A DNA stretch of 64,000 nt. Origin: Halorubrum sp. Hd13 (GTDB lineage Archaea; Halobacteriota; Halobacteria; Halobacteriales; Haloferacaceae). The stretch is taken from contig NZ_NHOY01000025.1 in assembly GCF_002252755.1 (NCBI RefSeq), forward strand, positions 18,747 through 82,746. The letters run 5' to 3'. The position numbers and the translations under genes were made by a program. Numbering within the stretch: the first letter of the stretch is position 1; every line of letters begins with the position of its first letter. Under the pieces are notes generated by a model. That model had not been told where the DNA came from and made no database searches. It was given only the letters and a program-made list of their open reading frames with translations. Shown in pieces: positions 24,623 to 32,451 of this stretch.

Positions 24623-25573
24623 ATGGCTCCGAAAATTTCGGTGATCATCCCCACCTATTACCGGAACGATGCCCTTCCGGAAGCGATCGAAAGCGCACTG
24701 AGCCAGGAGTACGAGCCGGTCGAGGTGATCGTCGTCGACGACTCGGGGGAAGGATCCGCAGAGCCGGTCATAGAGCAGTACGACGAAGTTCGGGGGGTGA
24801 TCCGCGAGGAGAACGGCAACTGGAAGGCGGCGTTGACGACCGGCATCAGGTCGTCGACAGGTGAGTACGTTCAGTTCCTCGACGACGACGACCGGCTCTT
24901 GGAGGGCAAACTGACGAAGACGGCAGCGGTGCTCCGGGAGAACCCGGAGGTCGGCGTCTCGTACTGTGGCGTCCTCAGGGGCGACGAGCGATGCTACCCG
25001 AAGCCCAACGTGTCCGGCGACTTCCTAGAGGAGGCGCTGGCCTTCCAGACGTTCCCGATGTGGACGGGGTCGATGCTGATAGAGCGCGAGGTGTTACTCG
25101 ACTGCCTCCCGCTCGCGGGGATGGGCGAAGACGACGATCTCGACATCGAACTGGGCGATACCGACCTGAAGATCGAACTGGCCCGACGGACGAAGACCGA
25201 ATACGTCGACGAGATCCTGGCGTTTTACCGACAGGACACGAACGACCGATGGACCGGTCCGCGCCGATTCAGAAAGGTGAAACAGAACGTGGAGCACCAG
25301 CGAGAGCTGTACGATCGGTACCCGTCGATCCGGAGAGAGCTCCTCGCCGCTTGGCATGAGAAGCAGGCCGTCTACTGGCTCGAAGAGAAGGCGTGGTCGC
25401 ACAAGCCGGTCTCTCACTTCCTTCGCGCCGCCTACTGCTCGGAGGCGCCCGCGGACAAGGTCAAGTACGGCGCCGGGGCGGCGGTCTCGCTGTTCGGCCG
25501 TCCGGGTTGGCATCTCGCCGAGTCCATTCGCCTTCCCTTCTCGCACGACGAGCGGCGTCACACCGTGAGTTAG
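24623..25573 (+). CDS. GT2 family glycosyltransferase
   Basis: A 316-residue soluble GT2 enzyme. KISVIIPTYYRNDALPEAI and VIVVDDSGEGSAEP form the nucleotide-binding core, and VQFLDDDDRLLEG contains the DxD metal site. The C-terminal helical part (EHQRELYDRYP, then FLRAAYCSEAPADKVKYG) is typical of glycan-locus GT2 proteins. Donor and acceptor sugars cannot be read from sequence. It is followed 42 bp later by an ABC exporter gene with its own promoter-like element. Confidence 0.88.
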   Translation: MAPKISVIIPTYYRNDALPEAIESALSQEYEPVEVIVVDDSGEGSAEPVIEQYDEVRGVIREENGNWKAALTTGIRSSTGEYVQFLDDDDRLLEGKLTKTAAVLRENPEVGVSYCGVLRGDERCYPKPNVSGDFLEEALAFQTFPMWTGSMLIEREVLLDCLPLAGMGEDDDLDIELGDTDLKIELARRTKTEYVDEILAFYRQDTNDRWTGPRRFRKVKQNVEHQRELYDRYPSIRRELLAAWHEKQAVYWLEEKAWSHKPVSHFLRAAYCSEAPADKVKYGAGAAVSLFGRPGWHLAESIRLPFSHDERRHTVS

Positions 25574-25584
25574 CGGCATCTTAC

Positions 25585-25590
25585 TAACAA
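25585..25590 (+). promoter_or_regulatory. TAACAA promoter element of the ABC exporter gene
   Basis: TAACAA is followed by 25 nt and then ATG at 25616. This favours the ATG over the GTG at 25607 as the start. Confidence 0.45.
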
Positions 25591-25615
25591 CCCCTATCGA
25601 CTAAACGTGAGCACG

Positions 25616-27394
25616 ATGTCGGATATACCTCTCCGCGAGAAACTCCACGGGCTCTATCTGATCGCGTCATACAGACCGCGTTTCACCGCCGCTATCGTCG
25701 GGTTCGGCGTGTTGACCGCCCTGCTCGAAGGTGTCGGCGTGACGCTGATCGTCCCGCTGATCGAGGTCGCCCAGTCGTCTGGTGCTCCCCCCGACGGCGG
25801 GATCGCGGGACTGTTCGCTCGCATCTACCAGCTACTCGGGCTTCCGTTCACGGTCGGATCCATCGTCCTCGGTGTCGGGATCGTGCTCACGGTGCGGTAC
25901 CTGTTCACGTTCCTGTCCGAGTGGGCGCGCGTGCACCTGCGGACCCACTACGTCTCCGACCTTCAGACTCGTGGCTTCGAGAACACGCTGGACGCCCGGA
26001 TCGCGTACTTCGACCGCGAGGGCTCCGACGACATCCTCAACGCGATCGTCACGCAGGCGCAGAAGGCCGGCGAGGCGATCGAGGCGTTCGTCCGAGTGTT
26101 CCAGCGAAGCATGCTTATCCTGATGTACCTCGCAATCGCGCTGTACCTCGCCCCGCTGTTGACGATCCTTTCGGCGGGGTTTGTCGGTTTATTGACGTTC
26201 GGGCTGCGAAACACGATCGAGTCGGCGTACACCATCGGCGACCGCGTCGCCGACGCCAACGAGAAGATACAGCAGGCCGTCCAAGCCGGCACGCAGGGTA
26301 TTCGAGAGGTAAAGACGCTCGGATACGACTCCGAGCTACGAGGTGACTTCTCTGAGGCGATGAATCAGTACGTCGGGTCGTCTATCCGAGTGAAACGGAA
26401 CGAAGCGCTGATCGGGAACGCGTACAACCTCTCGATAGCGCTGCTGATATTCGGGCTGATCTACGCCGCGTTCGTGTTCACGAGCATGTCGTTCGGCGTT
26501 CTCGGAGCGTTCCTGTTCGTGATGTTCAAACTCGGGCCCGCGGTGAGCGGCACGAACAAGCGGTTCTACCAGCTCGAAGGGATGCTTCCGCACCTCGTCC
26601 GCACCGAGGAGTTCATTCAGAACCTGCGACGGAATCCGGAGATCGAAGGCGGAGACGAACCCGTGCCGGCCGATCCCTCCCCGGTCGAATTCCGAGACGT
26701 CTCCTTCTCGTACGAGGGAACCGAGGACGTTCTCTCGGACGTCTCCTTTCAGATAGACAGCGGCGAGTTCATCGCGTTCGTCGGCGAGTCCGGTGCGGGG
26801 AAGTCCACTATCGCCTCGCTGCTCGTGAGGCTGTACGAGCCGGACTCCGGACAGATCCTGGCCGGCGGCCGACCGGTGAGCGCGTACGACATCGACGAGT
26901 GGCGGTCGCGAGTGGCGTACGTCCGGCAGAACCCGTTCATTTTCAACACGACGCTTGAGGGGAACCTCCGTATCGCGAACCCGCACGCCAGCCGACGGGA
27001 GCTGGAACGCGTCTGCGAGATCGCTCAGGTCACGGAGTTCGTCGACGACCTCCCGAACGGCTACGAGACCGAACTCGGTGACGACGGGGTTCGGCTCTCG
27101 GGCGGACAGCGGCAGCGCGTCGCGCTGGCCCGCGCGCTGCTGGAGGACGCTGATGTCCTGGTTCTCGACGAGGCGACGAGCGACCTCGACACGAACATCG
27201 AGGCCAGGGTGCAGGCGGGCATCGAGTCGATGGACCGCGACTTCATGACGCTCGCCATCGCCCACCGGCTATCGACGATCAGCGACGCCGACCGGATCTA
27301 TACGGTCCAAGCCGGCAAGATCGTCGAGCGGGGCGAACACGAGTCGCTCATCGAGGAGGAGGGCCAGTACGCGGAACTCTACTCCGCCCAGTGA
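25616..27394 (+). CDS. Type IV ABC exporter (MsbA/PglK-like), fused membrane and ATPase domains
   Basis: A 592-residue half-transporter. Six transmembrane helices lie in residues 1-310 and the nucleotide-binding domain follows: Walker A GESGAGKST, Q-loop VRQNPF, signature LSGGQRQRVALARA, Walker B ADVLVLDEATSDLD, and the H-loop AIAHRLSTI. In glycan loci such proteins (PglK type) flip lipid-linked oligosaccharides across the membrane using ATP; a lipid or drug exporter is the alternative. It is located between a GT2 gene and a Wzx-like flippase gene, so the locus carries two candidate flippases. Confidence 0.93.
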   Translation: MSDIPLREKLHGLYLIASYRPRFTAAIVGFGVLTALLEGVGVTLIVPLIEVAQSSGAPPDGGIAGLFARIYQLLGLPFTVGSIVLGVGIVLTVRYLFTFLSEWARVHLRTHYVSDLQTRGFENTLDARIAYFDREGSDDILNAIVTQAQKAGEAIEAFVRVFQRSMLILMYLAIALYLAPLLTILSAGFVGLLTFGLRNTIESAYTIGDRVADANEKIQQAVQAGTQGIREVKTLGYDSELRGDFSEAMNQYVGSSIRVKRNEALIGNAYNLSIALLIFGLIYAAFVFTSMSFGVLGAFLFVMFKLGPAVSGTNKRFYQLEGMLPHLVRTEEFIQNLRRNPEIEGGDEPVPADPSPVEFRDVSFSYEGTEDVLSDVSFQIDSGEFIAFVGESGAGKSTIASLLVRLYEPDSGQILAGGRPVSAYDIDEWRSRVAYVRQNPFIFNTTLEGNLRIANPHASRRELERVCEIAQVTEFVDDLPNGYETELGDDGVRLSGGQRQRVALARALLEDADVLVLDEATSDLDTNIEARVQAGIESMDRDFMTLAIAHRLSTISDADRIYTVQAGKIVERGEHESLIEEEGQYAELYSAQ

Positions 27395-27559
27395 ACCACG
27401 CCCTCGCGGCCGGTCGAAACTCCGGTTCCGGGGGTCTCGGAGGAGGAATCTCCGACCGCTCGGTCCCGTTACGACGGCGGTTCTCCGCACCGGCAGCCCG
27501 CGACCGCAAATCGATGACACGTACGGTTCCGTCCGGAGTTCGATAGCTCCTAACCCCTG

Positions 27560-27567
27560 TTTTTAAG
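27560..27567 (+). promoter_or_regulatory. TATA-like element upstream of the flippase leader ORFs
   Basis: TTTTTAAG is followed by 25 nt and then the ATG of leader ORF 1 (27593). Confidence 0.45.
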
Positions 27568-27592
27568 AGGTTAACTTTGACCGTTTCGCCGA

Positions 27593-27625
27593 ATGGTGAG
27601 TCAACCGAGTGAGACGGTACTATGA
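27593..27625 (+). CDS. Leader ORF 1 before the flippase (10 codons)
   Basis: ATG at TATA-appropriate distance, encoding MVSQPSETVL; its TGA overlaps the next ATG (ATGA). Translation is inferred from spacing only. Confidence 0.3.
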   Translation: MVSQPSETVL

Positions 27626-27693
27626 GTCCTATCCCAACACCACCCACACCGCCCGCAGCACCCCCGTCCGGTCAGACGGGGAACGGACCGTGA
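27622..27693 (+). CDS. Leader ORF 2 before the flippase (23 codons, Pro-rich)
   Basis: It begins MSPIPTPPTPPAAPPSGQ and ends at a TGA that overlaps the proposed GTG start of the flippase (GTGA, 27690-27693). A proline-rich peptide could slow ribosomes; that is speculation. Confidence 0.3.
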   Translation: MSPIPTPPTPPAAPPSGQTGNGP

Positions 27694-29189
27694 AGAGCCG
27701 CCTCCGCGAGCTTCTCGCGGCGGTCGTTCCGGGCGGATCGATCCTGCAACGCACCGTCCGGAGCGGCGCGTGGTCGGGGGCGATCAAGGTGTCGAGCCGG
27801 TTCCTGCAGATCCTGATGCTGATCGTCCTCGCGCGCCTGCTCTCGCCTCGGCAGTTCGGACTGGTCGGGATCGCGCTGCTCTCGCTGAGCGCGACGCGAC
27901 GGTTCTCGCAGATCGGCCTGAACTCGGCGCTGATCCAGCACGAGGCCGAGGACGTCGACACGTACCTCGACACGACGTGGTGTCTTGAAATGGCCCGCGG
28001 AGCTGTGATATTCGGGGCGCTCTTCCTCCTCGCTCCCGTCATCGCGGGTCTCTTCGACGAGCCGTCCGCGACGCCGCTGATCCGCGTCATCGGGGTCGGG
28101 CCGCTCCTGTACGGGCTCCGGAACCCCGGTGTGATCTACTTCCGGAAGGACCTCGAGTTCCACAAGCAGTTCGTGTATCAGGTCAGCGGCGGGTTCGTCC
28201 AGTTCCTCGTCGGCGTCGGGTACGCGCTGGTCTCGCCGACGGTCTGGGCGCTCGTGTTCGCGTACATCTCGGCGGACGTCTTTCGGTTCGGACTCTCGTA
28301 TTTCGTTCACGACTACCGGCCGTGGCCGTCGTTCGACGTCTCGGCCGCGAAGGAGCTGATCGACTACGGCAAGTGGATCACGGCCTCATCGATCCTCTAC
28401 TTCCTGTATCAACAGGGCGACGACGCCTTCGTCGGGTGGTTCATCTCCGCGACCGCGCTCGGGTTTTACCAGTACGCGTATCGGCTCGCCGACACCCCCT
28501 CCTCGGAGGTGTCGGAGATCATCGCCAGCGTCAGCTTCCCCGCGTACTCGAAGCTCCAGGACAGCCCGGCGGAGCTCCGCCAAGCGCTACTCGCGACGAC
28601 GCGGGTCACGGGGTTCGTCACGATTCCGATGGCACTCGGCATCGCGCTCATCGCCCCGAGCTTCGTCCCGATCGTCCTCGGCGACGAGTGGACCCGGATG
28701 ATCCGTCCGATGCAGCTGTTGGCGCTGTACGGACTGTTCCACTCGATCACGCGGAACTTCGGGTCCGTGTTCAAAGCGCTCGACCGTCCGGACATACTGG
28801 CGAAGATATCCGCTATCCGGGTCGCCTGCATCGCCGTGGTTATTTGGCCGGCGGCCACGCGGTTCGGTCTCGAGGGCGTCGCGCTCACGGTCGTCGGCGT
28901 GTACGCGTTCCCGATGCTGCCGCTCGACGTATACCTCGTCTCGCGGCTCACGGGGGTGGACGCGACGGCGTTCTTCCGGGAGTGGTTCTACCCGCTGGTC
29001 GCTGCGAGCGTCATGTTCGGCGGCCTCTGGACGGCCCGCGGGATGGTTGAGACGAGCCTCCTCGTCGAACTCGTGGTTCTGATCCCCGCCGGTATCGTCG
29101 TCTACTCGGCCGTCTCGCTCTTCCTGATGCGGTACTCTCCGTGGCAGATCGAAGGCGACATCCGTTCGATCGCCGGGAGCTTCGGCTAG
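27690..29189 (+). CDS. Wzx-type polysaccharide/oligosaccharide flippase
   Basis: A protein of about 499 residues in the polysaccharide transport (PST) family with 12-14 transmembrane helices. The N-terminus (SGAWSGAIKVSSRFLQI, then ARLLSPRQFGLVGIALL) is the usual Wzx start, and DVFRFGLSYFVHDYRP lies centrally. It should move lipid-linked glycan units from the cytoplasmic to the outer face of the membrane. An in-frame GTG at 27609 is possible, but the GTG at 27690 overlaps the preceding small ORF (GTGA) and gives a family-like N-terminus. Confidence 0.9.
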   Translation: MKSRLRELLAAVVPGGSILQRTVRSGAWSGAIKVSSRFLQILMLIVLARLLSPRQFGLVGIALLSLSATRRFSQIGLNSALIQHEAEDVDTYLDTTWCLEMARGAVIFGALFLLAPVIAGLFDEPSATPLIRVIGVGPLLYGLRNPGVIYFRKDLEFHKQFVYQVSGGFVQFLVGVGYALVSPTVWALVFAYISADVFRFGLSYFVHDYRPWPSFDVSAAKELIDYGKWITASSILYFLYQQGDDAFVGWFISATALGFYQYAYRLADTPSSEVSEIIASVSFPAYSKLQDSPAELRQALLATTRVTGFVTIPMALGIALIAPSFVPIVLGDEWTRMIRPMQLLALYGLFHSITRNFGSVFKALDRPDILAKISAIRVACIAVVIWPAATRFGLEGVALTVVGVYAFPMLPLDVYLVSRLTGVDATAFFREWFYPLVAASVMFGGLWTARGMVETSLLVELVVLIPAGIVVYSAVSLFLMRYSPWQIEGDIRSIAGSFG

Positions 29190-29296
29190 AGGGAGCATCG
29201 AACCAACCGTTCTCGGCGTCGCGAGTGATCCGAACCGATCGCCGCGTTCACCCCGCCGGGCCGTCCGACCTCGCAGGTTTCACTCCCCGAAGATTT

Positions 29297-29322
29297 GTAA
29301 ACCAGTCAGATTCCTGGTTTAC
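29297..29322. promoter_or_regulatory. 9-bp inverted repeat between flippase and aldo/keto reductase genes
   Basis: GTAAACCAG and CTGGTTTAC are perfect inverted arms around an 8-nt loop. The element lies 108 bp after the flippase stop and just before a TAACAA element, so it could be an operator or a terminator hairpin. Confidence 0.5.
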
Positions 29323-29330
29323 TAGTCGAA

Positions 29331-29336
29331 TAACAA
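29331..29336 (+). promoter_or_regulatory. TAACAA promoter element upstream of the aldo/keto reductase
   Basis: ATAACAATG on the plus strand, 29 nt before an ATG (29366) that opens a 26-codon leader ORF. Confidence 0.4.
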
Positions 29337-29365
29337 TGCTAGCAGGGTGAATACCGTAGTATACA

Positions 29366-29446
29366 ATGTCTGTACACAGGCCGGGAACCGCACCGAACGC
29401 TTCCGGCGGCACCTCTGAACTGAGCGGTCTCTCCGCGTCGGAGTGA
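29366..29446 (+). CDS. Leader ORF before the aldo/keto reductase (26 codons)
   Basis: Starts MSVHRPGTAPNASGG and stops 6 nt before the reductase ATG at 29453. It is in the same arrangement as other leader ORFs of this locus. Expression is not shown. Confidence 0.28.
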   Translation: MSVHRPGTAPNASGGTSELSGLSASE

Positions 29447-29452
29447 TCGACG

Positions 29453-30376
29453 ATGGAACTGAATCCCAAGACCCCGGTGCAGCCAGAACAGAACGTTGAA
29501 TCGAACCGCCTCGCGACCGCGATACCGCCCGTCGGGGTCGGGACCTACCGGACCGGCGGATACGAGTGTTTCAACGCCGTTTCCGAGGCGCTTGAGATCG
29601 GCTACCGGCACGTGGACACGGCGATGGCGTACGAGAACGAGGCCGCGGTCGGCCGCGCGATCGAGGTCTCGTCGGTCGACCGAGAAGACGTCTTCGTCAC
29701 GACGAAAATAAAGGGATACCCGGAGTTTCTGAGCCGCGATCGGATGATCGAGGCGGTCGAAGGGTCGCTTCAGCGGCTCGGAATGGACCGGATCGACCTC
29801 GTCTTGATCCATTGGTGGCACCCCGACGGAGACATGGACGACGTGTTCGGTGCGCTCTCCCGGCTCGTCGATGCCGGGAAGGTCAACCACATCGGCGTCA
29901 GTAACTTCTCGATCGAACAGCTCGAGCGGGCGATGGACGCCGCCGACGCTCCGATAGCGACCAATCAGGTCCAGTACCACCCGTACTATCACCAAGACGA
30001 TCTGCTCTCGTTCTGTCGCGACAACGACGTGTTGTTGACCGCGTACAGCCCGCTTGCTGCCGGGCGAGTCGCCGAGGACGACGCTCTCTCAGCGATCGGG
30101 AACCGGTACGGGAAGTCGGCCGCACAGGTCGCCATCAGGTGGCTCGTCCAGCAGGACGGCGTGGTCACGATCCCGAAGACGGTTCGGTCGGACCGCCTCC
30201 GGGAGAACCTCGACGTGTTCGACTTCGAACTCACGGACGCCGAGATGGAACGGGTCCACGAGCTCGAGGGGCCGCTGTGGTACAGGCTGAACACGGATCG
30301 GGGCGCGATATCCCGATTCAGAAGCGAGGTCGGCCAGTACGTACCGAAGCGCGTTCGCGACGCGCTCCCGTTGTAG
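29453..30376 (+). CDS. Aldo/keto reductase
   Basis: A 307-residue NADPH-dependent oxidoreductase with the AKR tetrad: Asp and Tyr in HVDTAMAYENE, Lys in FVTTKIKG, and His in LVLIHWWHP. NHIGVSNFS and the C-terminal cofactor site IPKTVRSDRLRENL are also present. The N-terminal tail (about 25 residues) precedes the first barrel strand. It reduces an aldehyde, ketone or sugar; position suggests a sugar intermediate of the glycan pathway, but the substrate is not determinable. It converges on the phosphatase-superfamily gene 55 bp downstream. Confidence 0.92.
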   Translation: MELNPKTPVQPEQNVESNRLATAIPPVGVGTYRTGGYECFNAVSEALEIGYRHVDTAMAYENEAAVGRAIEVSSVDREDVFVTTKIKGYPEFLSRDRMIEAVEGSLQRLGMDRIDLVLIHWWHPDGDMDDVFGALSRLVDAGKVNHIGVSNFSIEQLERAMDAADAPIATNQVQYHPYYHQDDLLSFCRDNDVLLTAYSPLAAGRVAEDDALSAIGNRYGKSAAQVAIRWLVQQDGVVTIPKTVRSDRLRENLDVFDFELTDAEMERVHELEGPLWYRLNTDRGAISRFRSEVGQYVPKRVRDALPL

Positions 30377-30431
30377 GGCGGCTCATCCGGTGGGGTCACC
30401 GGCGAACCGTCCGGACGCGACCGCTGCCCGT

Positions 30432-31793
30432 TTACTCCAGATACCCGAGGTCCTCGAGCTGCGACTCCGTGCCGCGGGAGAGCCCCTCCGAATCCGCCTT
30501 CTCTTCGTCTCCCCACTCCGAGAGCCGCGCCACGCGACTCTCCATCGCCGTCGCGAACCGATTCTGGAGCGTTTCCCGGTCCTCCGACACCTGATTCCCG
30601 TCCGGTCCGAACAGGTACTCCCTGCCGTCGTCGGCCCTGACGTACTGGTGCGTCCCGTCGGCGAGAACCCGCCACCGGGTGGTCGGCTCGCTGGTGCGTC
30701 CGGTGTGGGGGACGTAGTCCTCGACGAGCGCGGCCTCGTTCCCGCACAGCGTCGCCGTCGGCGACAGCTCGGGCTCGGTAGCGAGGTCGAAGATCCCGGT
30801 CAGCTCCGCCGGCTGTGACACGCGTTTCGGCGCGTCCTGACCGGGCCGTTTGACGATGAGCGGGACTTTCGTGTTGACCGGCCGCGTGGAGTGCGGCGGC
30901 GTGCCGTCGCGGTCGTGCTCACCGAGGTTCTTCCCGTGGTCGGCGACGAGTATCACGAGCGAGTCGTCGTACCGTCCGGTCTCTTTCAGTGTCGACAGCA
31001 GCTGATCGAGCTTCCGGTCCTGGTAGCGGAGACTAGCGTCGTAGAACTCCAGGACCCGTTCCCGTCGCTCCGGCGGGAGGTCGGCTCGCCCGAGGACGTA
31101 CGCGAGGAGCTTCGTGTTCAACAGGCGCGGTTCGATCGGCCCCGGCGGCGAGAGGTCGAGCGCCTCGAAGGCGTCTCTCGGGGGGAAGTAGGGGCTGTGC
31201 GCCTCCATGAGGTTCAGGAACGTGAAGGTCGGAGACTCGTCCTCGGCGGTCGCTCGCATCCACCGACTCGCGCGGTCCACGAGGTTCGACGTGAACAGCC
31301 GTCGTTTGAGCAGGAAGACGGGCTGGCGAGCGCCCTGTGCGAGCAGATTGTGCGCCGCCGAGTACAGCCGGTCCCGCGTCGTCGAGATGTCGGCGTCGCC
31401 GTCGACGCCGATCTCGAGGTCCCACTCAACGTACTCGTCGAACCCCCTGTCGATCCCCGAGAGCGTGCCGACCCACGGGTTGTTCGAGAACCCCGCGGTC
31501 CGGTAGCCGTCCGCCGAGAGCCGCTCCGTGAGCGTCTCGATCGAGTCGGGAAGTCGCAGCGACTGGTCGGAGAAGCCGTTGGTGATGCCGTGTTCGCTCG
31601 GAGACAGTCCGGTGAACATCGAACTGTGCGACGGTAGCGTCCACGGTGCCGGGGTGTAGGCGTGTTCGAACAGCGTCGCCTCCTCCGCGAACCGGTCCAG
31701 ATTCGGAGTCGTCTCTCGGTCGTGTCCGTACGCGGAGACGCGGTCCCGGCGGACTGAATCGAGGACGACGAACAAGACGTCGGGCTGGCTCAT
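30432..31793 (-). CDS. Sulfatase-like alkaline-phosphatase-superfamily enzyme with Thr at the nucleophile position
   Basis: A 453-residue AlkP-superfamily protein. The N-terminal metal-site strand is VLFVVLDSVRRD, followed by TTPNLDRFAEEATLFEHAY. The active-site motif is PWTLPSHSSMFTG. Here Thr stands where true sulfatases have the Cys or Ser converted to formylglycine, and the motif Arg is His. ILVADHGKNLGEHD provides metal ligands. The Thr nucleophile resembles LtaS/EptA-type phosphotransferases and phosphodiesterases, so the enzyme may move or remove phosphate groups on glycans rather than sulfate. ATG 31793 lies 25 nt after a TAACGA element. Confidence 0.85.
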   Translation of the reverse strand: MSQPDVLFVVLDSVRRDRVSAYGHDRETTPNLDRFAEEATLFEHAYTPAPWTLPSHSSMFTGLSPSEHGITNGFSDQSLRLPDSIETLTERLSADGYRTAGFSNNPWVGTLSGIDRGFDEYVEWDLEIGVDGDADISTTRDRLYSAAHNLLAQGARQPVFLLKRRLFTSNLVDRASRWMRATAEDESPTFTFLNLMEAHSPYFPPRDAFEALDLSPPGPIEPRLLNTKLLAYVLGRADLPPERRERVLEFYDASLRYQDRKLDQLLSTLKETGRYDDSLVILVADHGKNLGEHDRDGTPPHSTRPVNTKVPLIVKRPGQDAPKRVSQPAELTGIFDLATEPELSPTATLCGNEAALVEDYVPHTGRTSEPTTRWRVLADGTHQYVRADDGREYLFGPDGNQVSEDRETLQNRFATAMESRVARLSEWGDEEKADSEGLSRGTESQLEDLGYLE

Positions 31794-31818
31794 ACGCGTT
31801 TTGAACGGAGGAGTGGCT

Positions 31819-31824
31819 TCGTTA
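31819..31824 (-). promoter_or_regulatory. TAACGA promoter element of the AlkP-superfamily gene
   Basis: The minus strand reads TATAACGAAGCC. A gap of 25 nt leads to the ATG at 31793. Confidence 0.45.
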
Positions 31825-32451
31825 TAGAGTAGTTGACGCCGCACTGCCGGAGACTGAATTCGACGCGCGGCGACCCGTCGGCCGGCCGGGGTTCCAGGGA
31901 ACGATCCAGCGGTCTCCGCCCACTCGATCGCGAGTCGGGGCAGTCGCTCGCGGCACGTGGGCCACACGCACCGCACTTCCGCCCGGACGTCGGCCGGCGA
32001 GCTGGCCCCCAGTCGAGAGTCGATCCGCGGATCCGCCCGCTCCGTGACCGCGTCCCGGTTCCACGCTGTGGCGGGGAGGCGTGTGCCGTTCGCGGTCTCG
32101 ACTCGTTCGCTCGACCGTCTCGGCGCTCGCGGTTCGCCGACGCCTCCGAGACGAACGCGCGTCGAATCCGACTGATCTGGAACCGGTTTCCGCGTGCTTA
32201 ACTCCGGGTTACGACGGTTTCCACAGACCGGGGAAACCGGCTATCACGGCTTCTAACCGACGTTAATACTAACATAACAACTGTTAATTGGTAACAAACA
32301 CGCCACAGTAATGTTGTCGTGATCGCCCCAAAAACAGATTGCTGATCCGGAAAATCACGAAATTTCTGATTTATGTACTCGAAAATCACGGAACTCGAAA
32401 CATATAATTAACAATACATTTATCCCGTATAGGATCATATTAACGCTTGCA
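31825..32451. other. Long divergent intergenic region
   Basis: No supportable gene. The first 370 bp are GC-rich. From about 32250 the DNA becomes very AT-rich, with ATAACAA, TTAACAA and TTTATC boxes leading to the ATG at 32452; the TTTAT element at 32419 is about 29 nt from that ATG and is the best promoter candidate. Confidence 0.45.
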
